Positions 1-11,436 of a stretch of DNA of 64,000 nt are shown here, piece after piece. The position numbers and the translations under genes are program-made. Every line of letters starts with the position of its first letter. Within the stretch, counting starts at the first letter, position 1. The stretch spans positions 1 through 64,000 of the forward strand of contig RPFO01001181.1 in assembly GCA_009746045.1 (NCBI GenBank). Reading direction: 5' to 3'. The notes beneath the pieces were generated by a model. The model was not told the DNA's origin, did no database searches, and saw nothing but the letters and a program-made list of their open reading frames with translations. Origin of the DNA: Mesostigma viride (taxonomy: Eukaryota; Streptophyta; Mesostigmatophyceae; Mesostigmatales; Mesostigmataceae).

Positions 1-7
1 AAGAGAT

Positions 8-1470
8 AAGCATTAGCTGCCATTGCCTGCACATCCCAACAATTAGGCAAGCACCCTTGTAAATTTGTAGGTGGGTTTTTATATGTGCAGATAGCAGATT
101 CTCCCCTCAATGGCGCCTGTATGTCCCTCCTATCTGTCGCTCCTCCTTGCTCTTTTGAGTTGCATAACTTAGCTGCTCATCAGGGTGGTAAACGGGTACG
201 GGACCTAGTAGCCCGCTCTTATACTGGCCTTCCCTTTATAAGGATGTGGATGAGTATGTTAGAACTTGTCAATCTTGCCAGGAAATGAAACCCAATAATG
301 TAGGACAGATAGCAGAACCTAGGACCTTGCCTGACCCTATCATGCCTTGGGATTCTATCATGATGGATTTTGTAGGACCTTTTAGAAAGAATGATAGGGC
401 AATGCCCAAATCCTTGTGTTCATAGATCGTTTTACTCGTATGTGCCATCTTGTGCCGTGTCCTTTAGAACTCACCGCACGTGATTGCGCACGCCTATACC
501 TCAATAATGTATATAGATATCATGGATTGAGTAGGCAGTTTATAGTGATAAGGATAAATTATTTACCTCAGATTTTTGGCAGCAGTTTTTCGCTGCCATC
601 GTATCAAGGTTACCTACGGTACTGCCTACCACTCCTCCTCCTCTCATTTAGTAGAGCGTCTTAATAGAGTAGTAGAAGAAGCGCTTAGGCACTATGTTAA
701 TGTCTCGGGTAGTGATTGGAGGATTATTTATGTTTGGTAGAGTTCTCCCTCAACAATTGTCCCCAAGCTGCGCATGGATATACGCCCTTCTTCTTAGATA
801 CGGTAGACAGCCCCTTACCCCTACCTCTCTCTTAGCTAGTCCTCTACGGGACAAGGATGATGTGTCCCGAGATACTGTAGAAGGTGTACAGTCCTTACTA
901 GATAGAATGAAAACTGCTCATGACCACGCGATCTCAGGGTATCAAAAAGCTCAGGCTAAGTACCTTGCTAGGTTGCGTGCCTCCTTAGATAGACGAGCAC
1001 CTGAGATAGAAGTAGGAGATCTAGTATTAGTAGAAGGCCCCGTGTTGGCCGTTTTGCTCATAAGTTTGAAGCAGAACTGAAGGTCAAACTTAGGCCTGCC
1101 TTCTTAGGACCCTTCCATGTGTTGTCTAGGGTAGGAAATTTCTTGTATAAAGTCGATATCCCTACCTCTTGCAAACGCATTCAAACACCTTCCATAGGAG
1201 CCAGCTTAAACTGTACCACCCTAGTACGTTCGCTGGCAGGGAGTTAGCGCCTGCCCCTTTAGAGCATAATCCTGACACTGGGGAAGTAGAAGACGAAGTA
1301 GAAAGCATCGTGGCCCATCGAGATATCAAAAAGGGCCGCGGTACCCAGCGTCAGTATAAAGTGAAGTGGATGTATGCTCGTAGTGAAGTAGATAAGGTTT
1401 GGTATACGGGAGTGAGCTAGATGGGTGTAGTCGCCTGCTGCAGGAATATAAAACCCTGCACAAGCTCTAG
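8..1470 (+). pseudogene. Ty3/gypsy integrase, broken left-arm copy
   Basis: Mirror copy of the integrase/chromodomain gene at 23537-25063. The zinc-binding region (about 160-290), the DDE core (about 360-670), the GPF-type region and the chromodomain (about 1300-1470) can all be read, but in changing frames. At least six small deletions relative to the right arm interrupt it, for example TTATTACTGG to TTATACTGG near 222. Since the other arm is open, the breaks are either sequencing errors or decay after duplication. Confidence 0.85.
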
Positions 1471-3841
1471 TCGTATGCCTTCTCCTCTCTTATGTTATGT
1501 CTGCTGTCGACGGGTGGTTGGTTGTCCCCTCCCCTCCGCAGCCGTCATGACAGAGCCTACCCCTCCGGCTGAGAGCCCGCTGCCGTCCCTGCCCCTACCG
1601 GACCCTGAGCTGTATTTCGAGGCCCTTCCGGGCCGCTGGGTGTCGCGATCATGTTACCAGGTGGCGTTGTGCAGCCGGCCCTTCAGGCCCAACATGCGAG
1701 CTTAGTCAGGGCGGCCCTTTCGGGGTCACGTGGTATGGTCCTTCCCCTAATGAGCCGCACCAGCTTGTCCTGCACGGGTTCGACGATGCCGGACACTGTT
1801 TGTTGGGTGTGGTTCCAGCTGTCCCGCCTTGGGCAGATAGATGCTGTTCTCCGGTGTTGCCGTGTGTTCTCCTACCTCTCCACTCCTGTGGCCGTACCTG
1901 CCTACGGGAGGTGTTCCCTTGGCTTCCAGCTGAGGGTGATGCTGTGGTAGACGAGAACCCTGCGACCTTTACGGGCCGTAGAGTTCATGGAGTTAGCTGA
2001 TCAGTCGGCGGGACTGCGTTAGTGGTCCTGCCCCTTCGGGCGCCCCAGCCGAGGTACATTATACTCCAGATTATTCTGCCTCGAGCGCTGCGTCCGTCTC
2101 CTCGGCGTCTGTTCTCCCTCTCCGGTCCCGTCGCCCCTCGGTCGACCCGGGGTGTTGCAGTAGAGCCTACCCCTTCGGTTTTGCCTGATCCGCTTTCGGC
2201 GACGGTCTCGGCTATGCAGGCTCAGATCCAGTCCCTGACCACGGCGTTCGGGGCCTTCCTGGCGGCCCAAGCGCAGACTCCGGCCACGCCAGGTGGGGTG
2301 TCTGTGGTGTCCGCGCCCCCTACCCCTTCGGTTTCTCTGCACCTGTGGGTTCGCCGGCGCCCCCTACCCCTTCGGTTGCTGCGGTTCCGACACCTCCGGT
2401 TGCCTCTGTGCCTGCGGCCGACGTTCCGCGCCTCGGCGCGAGCCTTCAGCCCCTTCGGCTGTGCCCGTCGTCGCCCCCTCTGGGCCGTCCGCTGCGCCCT
2501 CACAGCCAGTTCGTGGCTTCTTCAGCGACACGGGCGATCATCCCAGGCTTTGGGAGGGTGGTCCCCCGCAGAGGATCCCGGTGCCCGACTGGAGTTTGGA
2601 TGGTAACCAATCCTATGCCGGTCTTCCTGTCCCTACGGGCCCTATCTTCAATATGTGGCCTGAGGGTGCACCGGCAACGGAGACCGGCGCGCCTGCGTCG
2701 ATGGCGGGTCCGTCACGGCCCTCTCTGGCTTCGGGTCCGGCGCGACCTCCTGTTTTACCAGTGCCCCCTGCGTCGGTGTCGGCTCCTGCCCCTGCGTCGG
2801 CCCCTGCTCCGGTCCCTCCTCCTTCGGCCTCGCGGTCTTTGGCCGCGGTTGTTCGGTCCACCGGTCAGGATCCTCGCGCCACCCGCGCTGCCGATTCCCT
2901 CAGGAGTTGTCCCAGGGTGATCGGGACAGGGCTCCTTCCGTGGTGCACGCGACGCCGGAGTCGCGTGACACGCCCATTCCGGGGTATGGTATGTCCGCAC
3001 TCGCCTGCCGACAGTGTGACCTGCCGCGCGCCTCTGCTGAGCTTGCCATCTCTCCCATGTCCTACGGGTTCTCCCAGGTGTGTCGGGCGCCCCGGGATCG
3101 TGGCCTACCCATTGAGACTGATCGGCCTCCGTTCGACATGGTTATTTTAGCTGATCCGGTGTTCGAGGGTGAGATCCTGGTTCGGCGCGTCCTGTATCGC
3201 TGGGCGAGGCGCCACAACGACTTAGACACCTACGGTGGTTCCAGTGGGCTTACCCTCCCCCTCTGGGCATTATGGCTTCGGATGCCCTTACAGTAGAGTT
3301 TCCTGCGGTGCCGGGTGCGGCGTACACTACGGTCCTCCAGCCCATCCTTGAGTGGGATGCCCGCCGCCCGGCGCCTATCCCGGGCCAGGGTCTAGACTCC
3401 CGTGGTCCACCTCCTCCTCGGGACAGCGACTACCTAGAGACATTCGGGTCGCGACAGTGTGTTCGTCGGTGGCGCTCCCGCGAGGTGCGGCACATCCGGT
3501 TGTGGCCGTCCAACGTGGAGCCCCTGGTGGACCTGTTCTTCCCGACGGGTATGGCCCTCGGATCCGGTACCATCGCCTCCTCCTGCGGGCCCTTTGCCTG
3601 ATCGCGGTAGAGCCTTTCATTCGCCTCTTTGCCTGTGGCTTTTTGGACTGGGCCCGTGGCCAGGTCGTCCTCACGCAGCATAGGTATTACTGGGCCTTCC
3701 TGGGCCTCTTTCCTGACGGCGTGTGGCCGATGTTTCCCTCACCGTAGATAGGCATGACAATGTTGAGGATGTGGCCCATTACCAGGCCTACCTGGATGTC
3801 CTGCTGGCCTCCCGCGGTACCTACCAGACGGATGGCATTAG
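1421..3841 (+). pseudogene. gypsy extra ORF (ORF3), broken left-arm copy
   Basis: Mirror copy of the 812-codon ORF at 21148-23586. The same Pro/Ala-rich middle and conserved C-terminal half are recognisable, but single-base deletions scatter them over all three frames. As in the intact copy, it begins overlapping the end of integrase and its composition is clearly more GC-rich than the flanking pol sequence. No product is expected from this copy as written. Confidence 0.8.
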
Positions 3842-4209
3842 ATAGAGGCCTTAGGCCCGACCTGAGGGTGTTGTCCCTCCGGTATGTAGAGCCGCCCTCA
3901 TGTTCTGGCCAGTTGACTGGTCGTTCTTGGTCCTTGGTGCTGATTGGTTTACTCTGTGTGTCCTGCCCAGTGCCGTTCCCCCCCGGCAAGGACTTTGTTC
4001 CAGGCAGTTAGGGGAACCTACCACCAGGCTTGGTGCTGGCTAACCCTACACCTCCAGGCGTGGTGGTGGAGACCGTGTGAACTATTGGTGCCTTGTATCT
4101 TGGATGGCCTGCTGACTGTGTTAGTGTGTGCTGGGTGCATTAGGTTTCCTACCCCTTGTTTTCCTCCCTGTACGTAGGGAGAGGCTCCCTACCTTTGTGG
4201 GGGGGGAGG
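3842..4209 (+). other. gypsy 3' untranslated region and polypurine tract (left arm)
   Basis: Non-coding stretch between the extra ORF and the 3' LTR. It ends with a G-rich polypurine tract (about 4199-4209) directly abutting the LTR, the expected primer site for plus-strand DNA synthesis. Nothing else is recognised. Confidence 0.65.
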
Positions 4210-4778
4210 TGTACGTCGCGTAACAATTCGTTGTAGTTACGGACGTAAATTAGGTCTTTTGCCTCGGTTGTCCCTAGGTTTACGTTTAGGCTCCTACCGG
4301 GACATTATTGTCCTCGTAACAGTACTGTGGTACATTGGGTGCTGTTGGGCGCCGCGCCGCGTACTTTACTAGTGGTCCTTATCTGTGGTAGAATGTAGTG
4401 GACCAGCGTGCATCAGTAGATGTAGTGGTCTAGCGTGCATCTGTAGGCGAGGGCCATGTCGGCCCGAGCGTGTTGGACCGTTGGTGACCATTTATGCGCG
4501 TCCTACCTTTTGTGTGTGCACTCGGCGTGTGTTAAATGAATTAACACATATAGGCTTGGGTCACGGCAGTGTAGTTGTGTTTCCTTCCTCTATTCCTGGA
4601 GTAAACGGGTTTTGATAAATGGTTGTATGGCGTATTATAGTAACACTTACGTTAATGCATTGAGATCAGCTCCGTCACGTTCGTCTTTCGCCAGAGGGTT
4701 AAGTAGAGAGGCCTGACCAGTTTAGGTAGTATCAGGCCCATTAAGGTAGAGGTGGAGGTAGATATCCGCGGCGTAACA
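4210..4778 (+). repeat. Ty3/gypsy LTR (3' LTR, left arm)
   Basis: Mirror of the LTR at 20206-20778, ending CGTAACA / starting TGTTACG in element orientation, with one T missing near its first bases. The next five bases (4779-4783, GGAGC) are the reverse complement of the GCTCC duplication flanking the complete gypsy element, so this edge is the real insertion boundary. Confidence 0.9.
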
Positions 4779-4783
4779 GGAGC

Positions 4784-5207
4784 TAGGTGGGCTGCGCGCT
4801 GTGTGTGCTACTCTCGTGTTTTTTCTGTGGCACTTGAGAGACTAACCAAGGATCGGCCCCCCACACGGCAATATCAGCCTTTGCTTCTGTTTACCCTCCC
4901 ATATCTCATTACAAACGCCAAAAAAACACAAAGGCAGGAGCACGGTGACTCATCTGGAACATGAAGAAGGGAAATCTTTTCGTTACAGGAAAGAGGTGTC
5001 AAGTATGACAATTGGAAGGCCCCCCACTGGGAATCCACATGTTCCGAGTCCATTCAGCTGTGTTGTTAGCCACATCCTGCCCCGGGGAGATGCATCATGG
5101 ACCACCGCTATCGCGTAACGGGTGTTACGCAATGAATATTGACTTACCTCAATATGCTCCGCTCTGGTTCTGTTTGATGTCTTAGCTCTCAGTGCATCTG
5201 AATCATC
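4784..5207. other. unassigned stretch between gypsy LTR and Penelope ORF (left arm)
   Basis: About 420 bp mirrored at 19774-20200. It should include the target site of the gypsy insertion and the 5' flank of the Penelope-like element. A short inverted motif around 5118-5135 (CGTAACGGGTGTTACG) is the only structure I see. No gene is recognised. Confidence 0.6.
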
Positions 5208-8200
5208 ATGAAACACCTTATGACTTTCTGGCATGCTCTTACCCTCCACAGAATACGGCAATCCAGTGGCATTGATTACCGGAAGTACACTGCTATTCTC
5301 GGCAGTTCCCCTATCGTATCTCCTCACAGGCATGGCGGAAGCGTTGTCGCATCAACACGCGCCATAACCATCACTGCAAGGATGACCATACTCTACGTCG
5401 CCTCCGGCGCTTACAGCGCACGCATTTGTCGCTTACCAACTCCACTCGCCCACACCCCGTAAGCACCCATCGCGTCATTTATGCCATTTACAACCGCAGG
5501 TACCCTCAGCGTATCTACGTTGGCCAGACGCAACGGGATGCCTGGACGCGTTTTCAGGAACATGTCCGAGCGGCACGCCGCCTTCATATTGGCCGCCCTG
5601 CCGCCAACGACGACACCCCCTACATGGCGCCATGGCCCAATACGGGTGGTGGGATTGGCGAGTCGTCCCCTTGGAACATATCCCCGGCACCTTTACCGGC
5701 GCCGCTTTTCGCAAAGCCGCAGGGCATCGGGAAACGTTTTGGAAACGAATGTTACATGCATTTCTGCCCACGGTTTTTGCATTGAAGGCAAGAGTTTCAA
5801 AGCTCGGTCTCGCCGCCGCCCGCCTCCCCTCCGTCCCCGCCCTCTTATGTTCATCCGTGCCTGGCGTCTGAGCACAATCTCCACCCATATCGCCCCTATC
5901 CCCCAGCGTCACCCCGGCCCCTCCACTTCCACACATGCGTCCACCGATCCTTCCCTTTACTCCACCAGTCTCCGCTGCTTACGTCACATGTCTCGGCTTA
6001 TGCACGCGGCAACTTTCATGCATCCTATCTCGAAGCATGCAGCTTGAAGAAGCTTACCAGCTTACACATTGCCGTCGGGTCGTGCTCCCCAGCTGATCTG
6101 CAAGTCCCCCGCTCCCATGCCACTAGTCCCGAGGCTTCTCTCACGTATCTATCGGCACCGTGTCAATGGGAATGCAGATGCACTGCGTCCGCGCCGTTTG
6201 CTGATCTCACCTTTCATTCATGCTGCGATGGATGAGCTGGTTTGCCACACATTCTGCATTTGCCGCAAGTGCAGGCTGCGATGCCGCTCGTGGTGCGCAA
6301 CACTTTCGGCACTCCCATTGCCGCCTGGCATTACTCTCCCACCTTGGGACAAATGGTTTTCAGCAACGGGAAGGTCAGCCGCGATACAACGCCCACCGAG
6401 CTGGCCACCATCTTGGCAGGGCCCTGCCCCTGCCAACAACAACGGTATTTCAAGTACCTTGATCCCACCTCACAGCACGTCATGACCGCTGACCTCAGCA
6501 TCCTGCCGAGCCACACGCTTGTAGACCTTTTTGCCAAAGGCACCAAGTTTCGGCCGTGGGTCCAGCGCACGTGCCAAAGAGGTGAATGCACTGCTCTCCA
6601 CATCACTGCGCAAATTCTGCAATGCCATGAGCACGGACCTACAGCTTGCTCCCCTTGCCATGGAACCGTGGTTTCGCGCCGTCATTCACGAATGCAATGC
6701 ACGTCTCACCAGGCTTGATTACCGTCTCCAGCAGGTCCACCGCACCACCTGGCTCAACACCACAGATAAAGCACTTCTGGACCACTTCAAGCAGGACTTT
6801 ATCATCACGTGTGTTGACAAGAGTGCCAACAACTTTGCTTTCATATGCAAGAAGCACTACCTTGCTACTTTGCAACACGAGTTGCGTCCAGCCCTACCTA
6901 TGTTCAGCGTGCACAGTCCACCGCCAGTATCACTGCTGCTCATCGGGCTTTTCTGCACAGCCAAAACATTTTTGCTCGGGCATTCCTTAAGCGGCAGCGA
7001 CGCGCCACCACCACTACGTTCCCATATCTGTATCTCACTCTTAAGCTGCACAAAACTCCTGTTGCTTTGCGCACCATTGCTGCGTCGCATTCAGCCCCAC
7101 TGATGCCTCTCTCGAAACTCATCTGCCATGCTTTGAATGCTCTTCTCCCCGAAGCCAATGCATATGGGTGGAGGTGCTGTCGAATGCCGGGTATGAATGC
7201 GCTGGTAGTTGGATCGTCATAGACTCAGCCCAAGTACGCCTACGCCTTGCCGCCCTTAGCCGTTCTAAGACAGCAGCAAGAAACGTATACCTATGCCCAT
7301 AGCACCTATGATTTCACCACTCTATATACCACACTAGATTTGCACGATTTGAAAAGCTCGTTTAGATAGCCTCCTTACTCGTCTGTATGCACGTAGGCCT
7401 CACGGGCGCAACCACCTGCACGTGCGTGTTTCTCAGACCAAGCCCACGGCAACGTGGCTCTCAGGGATCGCGGCAGGTGCTATCGTGCGGGATGGTTATA
7501 ATTATATTATCACGAAGGCTGACCTTGTCCATTGGATCTCTTATCTTGTTGATAACACCTTCATCTGTTTTGCGGGCAATGTATACCAACAAGCTATCGG
7601 CATCCCGCTATGGGCACTAACTGTGCCGGGCTCCTTGCAAACCTCTATCTATACACTTATGAGCTTGCATTCATGGAGAATCTCATTGCCTCAAACGATG
7701 ATGTTCTCATCAGGCGTTTTATCCATACATGTCGATACATTGATGATGTCATCGCTTTCGACAACCCTGATTTCGCAACCCATTTGTATATCACCGCTGG
7801 TCTGCCTGGCATCTACCCGCAAGCGTCCCTCACATTAAAGCTCACGTCGGAGGATACTCATTGCAATTACCTCGATCTTAACATTACCCATAACAAGAAG
7901 GGCTGGCGTACGGCTGTCTATGATAAGCGCAAGGATCCTAAATACCAGCTAATCCTTTTATTCGTTACCCCGATATTCACAGTCTCCTTTCCCACACAGC
8001 AAAATATGGTGTTGTTCTTTCTCAGTTACATCGTTTTTCCCGTCTTTGTTCTTATCGTGTTGATTTCATCACGACTCTTGTTGAACTCTTGCAGCGTTTA
8101 CTGGTCAAAGACTATGACCGAGCCATTATGCTCCGTCAAGTCCGATGTTTTTTGCAACGTCACCCACATCTGTTCGGTGCTGCCCCTTGGCACAAGCTCT

Positions 8201-8250
8201 ACAAACAGGTCGTGGACCGGCTGGATCGCATAGTATCTCCGCACATCTGA
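5208..8250 (+). pseudogene. Penelope-like element ORF, broken left-arm copy
   Basis: Mirror copy of 16715-19773. The GIY-YIG endonuclease region lies at about 5480-5760 and the reverse transcriptase, including the RYIDD catalytic motif, at about 7610-7760. Many single-base indels absent from the right arm put the pieces in different frames. The frame change just before the RT PMG-type motif (7605-7615) is present in both arms, so it predates the duplication or is real in the template molecule. Confidence 0.85.
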
Positions 8251-8825
8251 ACCCTGTGATGCCAGATCTCCTTTGCGGCCGTTCCGAGCTTGGCACTGGA
8301 TTCGTTTTTCACAATCGTAGTGTCGCTGCCGCAACACGATGTTTTCTGGCATCCGCGGGCTTTTGGTTCCCGCCGCACATTTGAAAGTGCTGTCCTCCGG
8401 CTTTTTGCCTTTGCACCGTGTGCAGTTCTTGGACGTTTGGAATCATGGCATGGCTAACGTGATGACTGACTAGCTAGACCTTTTCAGTGGTTTTCCATTT
8501 GCGGGTATTTCCTGTAAATGGTGGGAGAGCGATCGCAGCAATGGTGCTCACCACTAGACACTCCCGGCCAGTTAGGCTAGAAACACACGCCCTGATCAAG
8601 CATGCTGTTTCCGGCCCCACCGTCTAGGTCATCTAGTCGCTCCACACGTAAGCCAGCCATAATTTCAATGCACAAGGATACACATTTCCATCACCATTCA
8701 TCTTCATCATCCTGAACGACTCGAAAACGCGGAAAAGATAACGGCAGGCGAGCTACCATGGTCCGGATTCTCCCGATTTCTGGCCTGCGCTGGTTGTCTC
8801 TTTGATACGGGAACTGAAGCACGCC
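8251..8825. other. Penelope 3' flank, no gene recognised (left arm)
   Basis: Downstream of the Penelope stop codon and mirrored in the right arm. It is probably the 3' untranslated part of the element. I see no motif, repeat or ORF that I would defend. Confidence 0.5.
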
Positions 8826-8965
8826 ACATATGAGGTCCCCTAGGGTAGCGAGCTTAGGCTAGTTGGCTTTTGATATTGTCGATAGATGTTGTCGATAGCT
8901 GTTGTGGATAGATTAGACCGGTAGGACTGTTTGCATCCCGGCATCCATCCATCGGGCCCCGGGTT
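8826..8965 (+). mobile_element. short LINE-like 3' tail (left arm)
   Basis: This stretch carries repeated GATGTTGT-type steps, the segment GATAGATTAGACCGGTAGGA, and a CATCCATCCATCGGG end. The same order and wording occur at the 3' end of the LINE at about 40230-40352. A 5'-truncated LINE copy with a microsatellite-like tail explains this best. The length is too short to name a family. Confidence 0.6.
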
Positions 8966-9149
8966 TCATAATTAATGCTCCGTGACGGCTCCCCAACGGG
9001 AGCACAAGTCTAATTAATTAATTAAGTAGCTTCCATCATCATTCCGTCATCATTCCGTCATCGCGACTAGGAGAAGTGCACCACCCTTATGCTGGCATCT
9101 GCCACCCCTATAGTGACCCTATAGTGACCGCGGCCTAGGATGGGTCTCA

Positions 9150-9180
9150 CCCTAAACCCTAAACCCTAAAACCCTAAACC
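9150..9180. repeat. interstitial telomere-like tract, CCCTAAA type (left arm)
   Basis: Four consecutive CCCTAAA-type units, one with an extra A. Orientation is that of a left chromosome end whose chromosome lies to the right. The mirror tract at 15783-15814 reads TTTAGGG, so the two tracts face outwards around the 6.6 kb between them. This unit is typical of land plants, many green algae and several protist groups. Confidence 0.85.
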
Positions 9181-9291
9181 ACTTGCAAAAACAGAAGTGC
9201 CCGCCTGCCACCACTGCTCACCAGGTTGTGACATTTAGGCTGGCATCTGTCACCACCCCGGCAGTTGTGAGGGGTTGGGGTGTGACAAGGA

Positions 9292-9660
9292 TGGCGAAAA
9301 ATTGCACGTACTTACTCTTATATAAAGAACGCCCAATTTTTCGCCACCCTGCCACCCCTTGGCGCGGGTCATAGGAGGTGTTTGTCAAGGTGTGAGAGTG
9401 ATGGCGAAAAATTGCACGTACTTACTCTTATATAAAGAACGCCCAATTTTGCCACCTGCCACCCTTGGCGCGGGGTATAGGAGGTGTTTGTCAAGGTGTG
9501 AGAGTGATGGCGAAAAATTGCACGTACTTACTCTTATATAAAGAACGCCCAATTTTTCGCCACTTCCCCCACTGGCCGCGCTGAGGTGGCGTGGGTTGTT
9601 GGATGTGGCGAAAAATTGCACGTACTTACTCTTAAGAAAAGACCGCCCAATTTTTCGCCA
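9292..9660. repeat. tandem array of ~55-bp hairpin units carrying TATA motifs (left arm)
   Basis: Four units start at 9292, 9402, 9508 and 9606. Each begins TGGCGAAAAATTG and ends CAATTTTTCGCCA, so each can fold into a hairpin with a 13-bp stem. The loop contains CACGTACTTACTCTTATATAAAG in the first three units; the fourth has lost the TATATAA core. Units alternate with a second shared segment (about 45-55 bp, containing GGAGGTGTTTGTCAAGG), giving a period of about 100-110 bp. Function unknown. Confidence 0.85.
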
Positions 9661-9976
9661 TGGCCTCGCAGGGTGAGGGAGCCGGCGAGGGCCGCGCGGC
9701 GGGTGTGCAGAGTGTTAGGGTTTATTAATCTGAAAACTCAGACGACCTATGCAAGAATCCCATACGACCTGCGTCGATGCATGAGAGGTTTACTCTACTT
9801 TTTTAAACCCGCAGTTAGAACTGCAATTCGAGACGAAATGAAAATTGTTTTCAGCATATATTGACGCGTTTTATACTGCATAAACGAATTCATTAAAATA
9901 TAACACGTTTACATTCGTTATCAGTCGACAAGAGCGAAAATGGCAAGCTCGTTGCCGTCGTCAACAAGATGACAAT

Positions 9977-10549
9977 CTACTCCTTGTCCTTGGAGTGTCC
10001 AGTCAGGCTCTTCACGTACGAGGCGGAGTTCTTCTTGTCGCCATGGCCGTGGGAGCTTGACGCTCCCTCGCGGCTCCTCTTCCTGCCATTGGAAGTGGCG
10101 GTCTTTGCGTCCTCGAAACCCTTCTTTACCTCCTCCCATGCCCTGTAGAGCGCAATGGGGGAAATGCCTGGCTGGCGCTTGGACTTGGAGAAGCCATTGA
10201 GGAAATCGTCAACCATCTTAACGCACCCGTCGGCTTGGTCGAGGCGAATCCACTCGCAGCGGTCCTCGACCTTCCTCGGCTTTGCCGCATTCTTCTCGTA
10301 GACCCACTCGACGCAAATTTTTGGCGTCTTGCGGTCGACATCGTCATATCCGGCGTCGTGAATCTTGAAGACCTCGCAGGTAGGTCCGGTGCCTCCAACA
10401 GCACCTTCGTTTCCGGAAAGAAGGGAGACCTTGTGCGTCAGGTGTGCGAGCTGGTCAGATATCTTTGTCTGGCCGTCCTCGAGACCATTGAGGATTTTTC
10501 CAAGCATTGCCAGCGCTTTCTCGCAAGGCCCTGCGTTTCGGGAAGCCAT
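9977..10549 (-). CDS. hypothetical protein, 190 aa
   Basis: Open frame read away from the palindrome centre. Residues about 1-50 are amphipathic with regular hydrophobic spacing and could form a short coiled coil. The middle (about 65-160) is charged with several Trp residues. The tail (about 165-190) is Lys/Arg/Ser/His-rich and looks disordered or nucleic-acid binding. No catalytic motif, signal peptide or membrane segment is visible. It is the last of three genes transcribed outwards and lies just inside the hairpin array. The mirror copy at 14413-14976 is frameshifted. I do not recognise the family; a viral or mobile-element origin is possible but unproven. Confidence 0.55.
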   Translation of the reverse strand: MASRNAGPCEKALAMLGKILNGLEDGQTKISDQLAHLTHKVSLLSGNEGAVGGTGPTCEVFKIHDAGYDDVDRKTPKICVEWVYEKNAAKPRKVEDRCEWIRLDQADGCVKMVDDFLNGFSKSKRQPGISPIALYRAWEEVKKGFEDAKTATSNGRKRSREGASSSHGHGDKKNSASYVKSLTGHSKDKE

Positions 10550-10805
10550 GGCTACCGGCAGAGAGCTTGCAACGTGAGATGCGTGACTTGCACGTGATTT
10601 TGCCTATTTGTGCACAATGTGCCAAGGTCCGTTACGTCTGCTGGCACGGCCTGGACAGGACGCGAAGGTGGCTGGACTTGTACACAGTGTCGAACTTGGC
10701 TAAATTTCGGAGCGATGCAAGTCTAAGGTGGCCTCTACCACGTGGCGAGTTCTGGGACGTGAATTTAGGTAAAAAGACTCGTAAGCGTGCGAGTAGTCAA
10801 CTGGG

Positions 10806-11398
10806 TCACTTGTCAAGCGCCTGAACGAAGATTCTAGAGTGTCCACGAGAGTGAATTTTCCGAAGCAACCACCCTATTGATGCGCAGAAATTACTTGCCA
10901 TGACATTTGCATTTATTAAAACTCGCACCCTCTCAAATTGTAACACGCAGACGAAAGAATCGTATGCAGCAACGTTTTGATATTCCGTGTCTCCTACGTC
11001 CCTATCTATGTGGGCCAACTTATCTCCAGAATGCCCCCGTTCCTAGAGAATGTGGATTCCTCAAATTGAAATATGCGTGATCATTGATCAAAGAATAGTC
11101 GAAAGTGTCGTTGTTGCTGTTGCTTTTTTGCATATTTCTGATCCCAACACAACCCCCTGGTCCAAATTGTGCTCACCACCCAAGAAACTGGGGGATACCA
11201 AGCCAATGAGCACGTGAGGGGGGGTGCTTTCGTTCCTGCAATGGACGCAAAGTGAAGCCCGCCTCTCCAATCCCCGTCAATGATGGGAGCACTTGGATCT
11301 GGTTTAATTTTAAAACGAAATGCCGCATTGTCAACGTCACTGTCACTCGATGAAGCCTCGCTGTCAAGTACTATCTGGTAATAATTTGGATAGTCCAT
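10806..11398 (-). pseudogene. hypothetical protein, frameshifted (~195 codons)
   Basis: It starts at a clear ATG (11398). The first ~60 residues read as a soluble, acidic, beta-rich-looking protein with a Ser/Asp stretch around residues 16-24. The frame changes near 11200 and again before the C-terminal ~70 residues (10806-11018). The mirror copy (13537-14148) can be followed over the same length with different breaks, so a single gene is likely and the breaks are probably sequence errors. The N-terminal wording loosely resembles structural proteins of large DNA viruses, a weak impression only. No enzyme motif is visible. Confidence 0.45.
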
Positions 11399-11436
11399 TG
11401 CTTACATGATATGGATAGATATTTAGTTATAGAGGC

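Noticed and set aside
2019-3681. Long minus-strand ORFs rich in Arg/Gly within the gypsy extra ORF
   Set aside because: Shadow frames of GC-rich coding sequence; the plus-strand frame is supported by silent differences between the gypsy copies.
9292-9660. Hairpin units, considered as a CRISPR array
   Set aside because: The spacers are near-identical between units, and the context is eukaryotic transposons.
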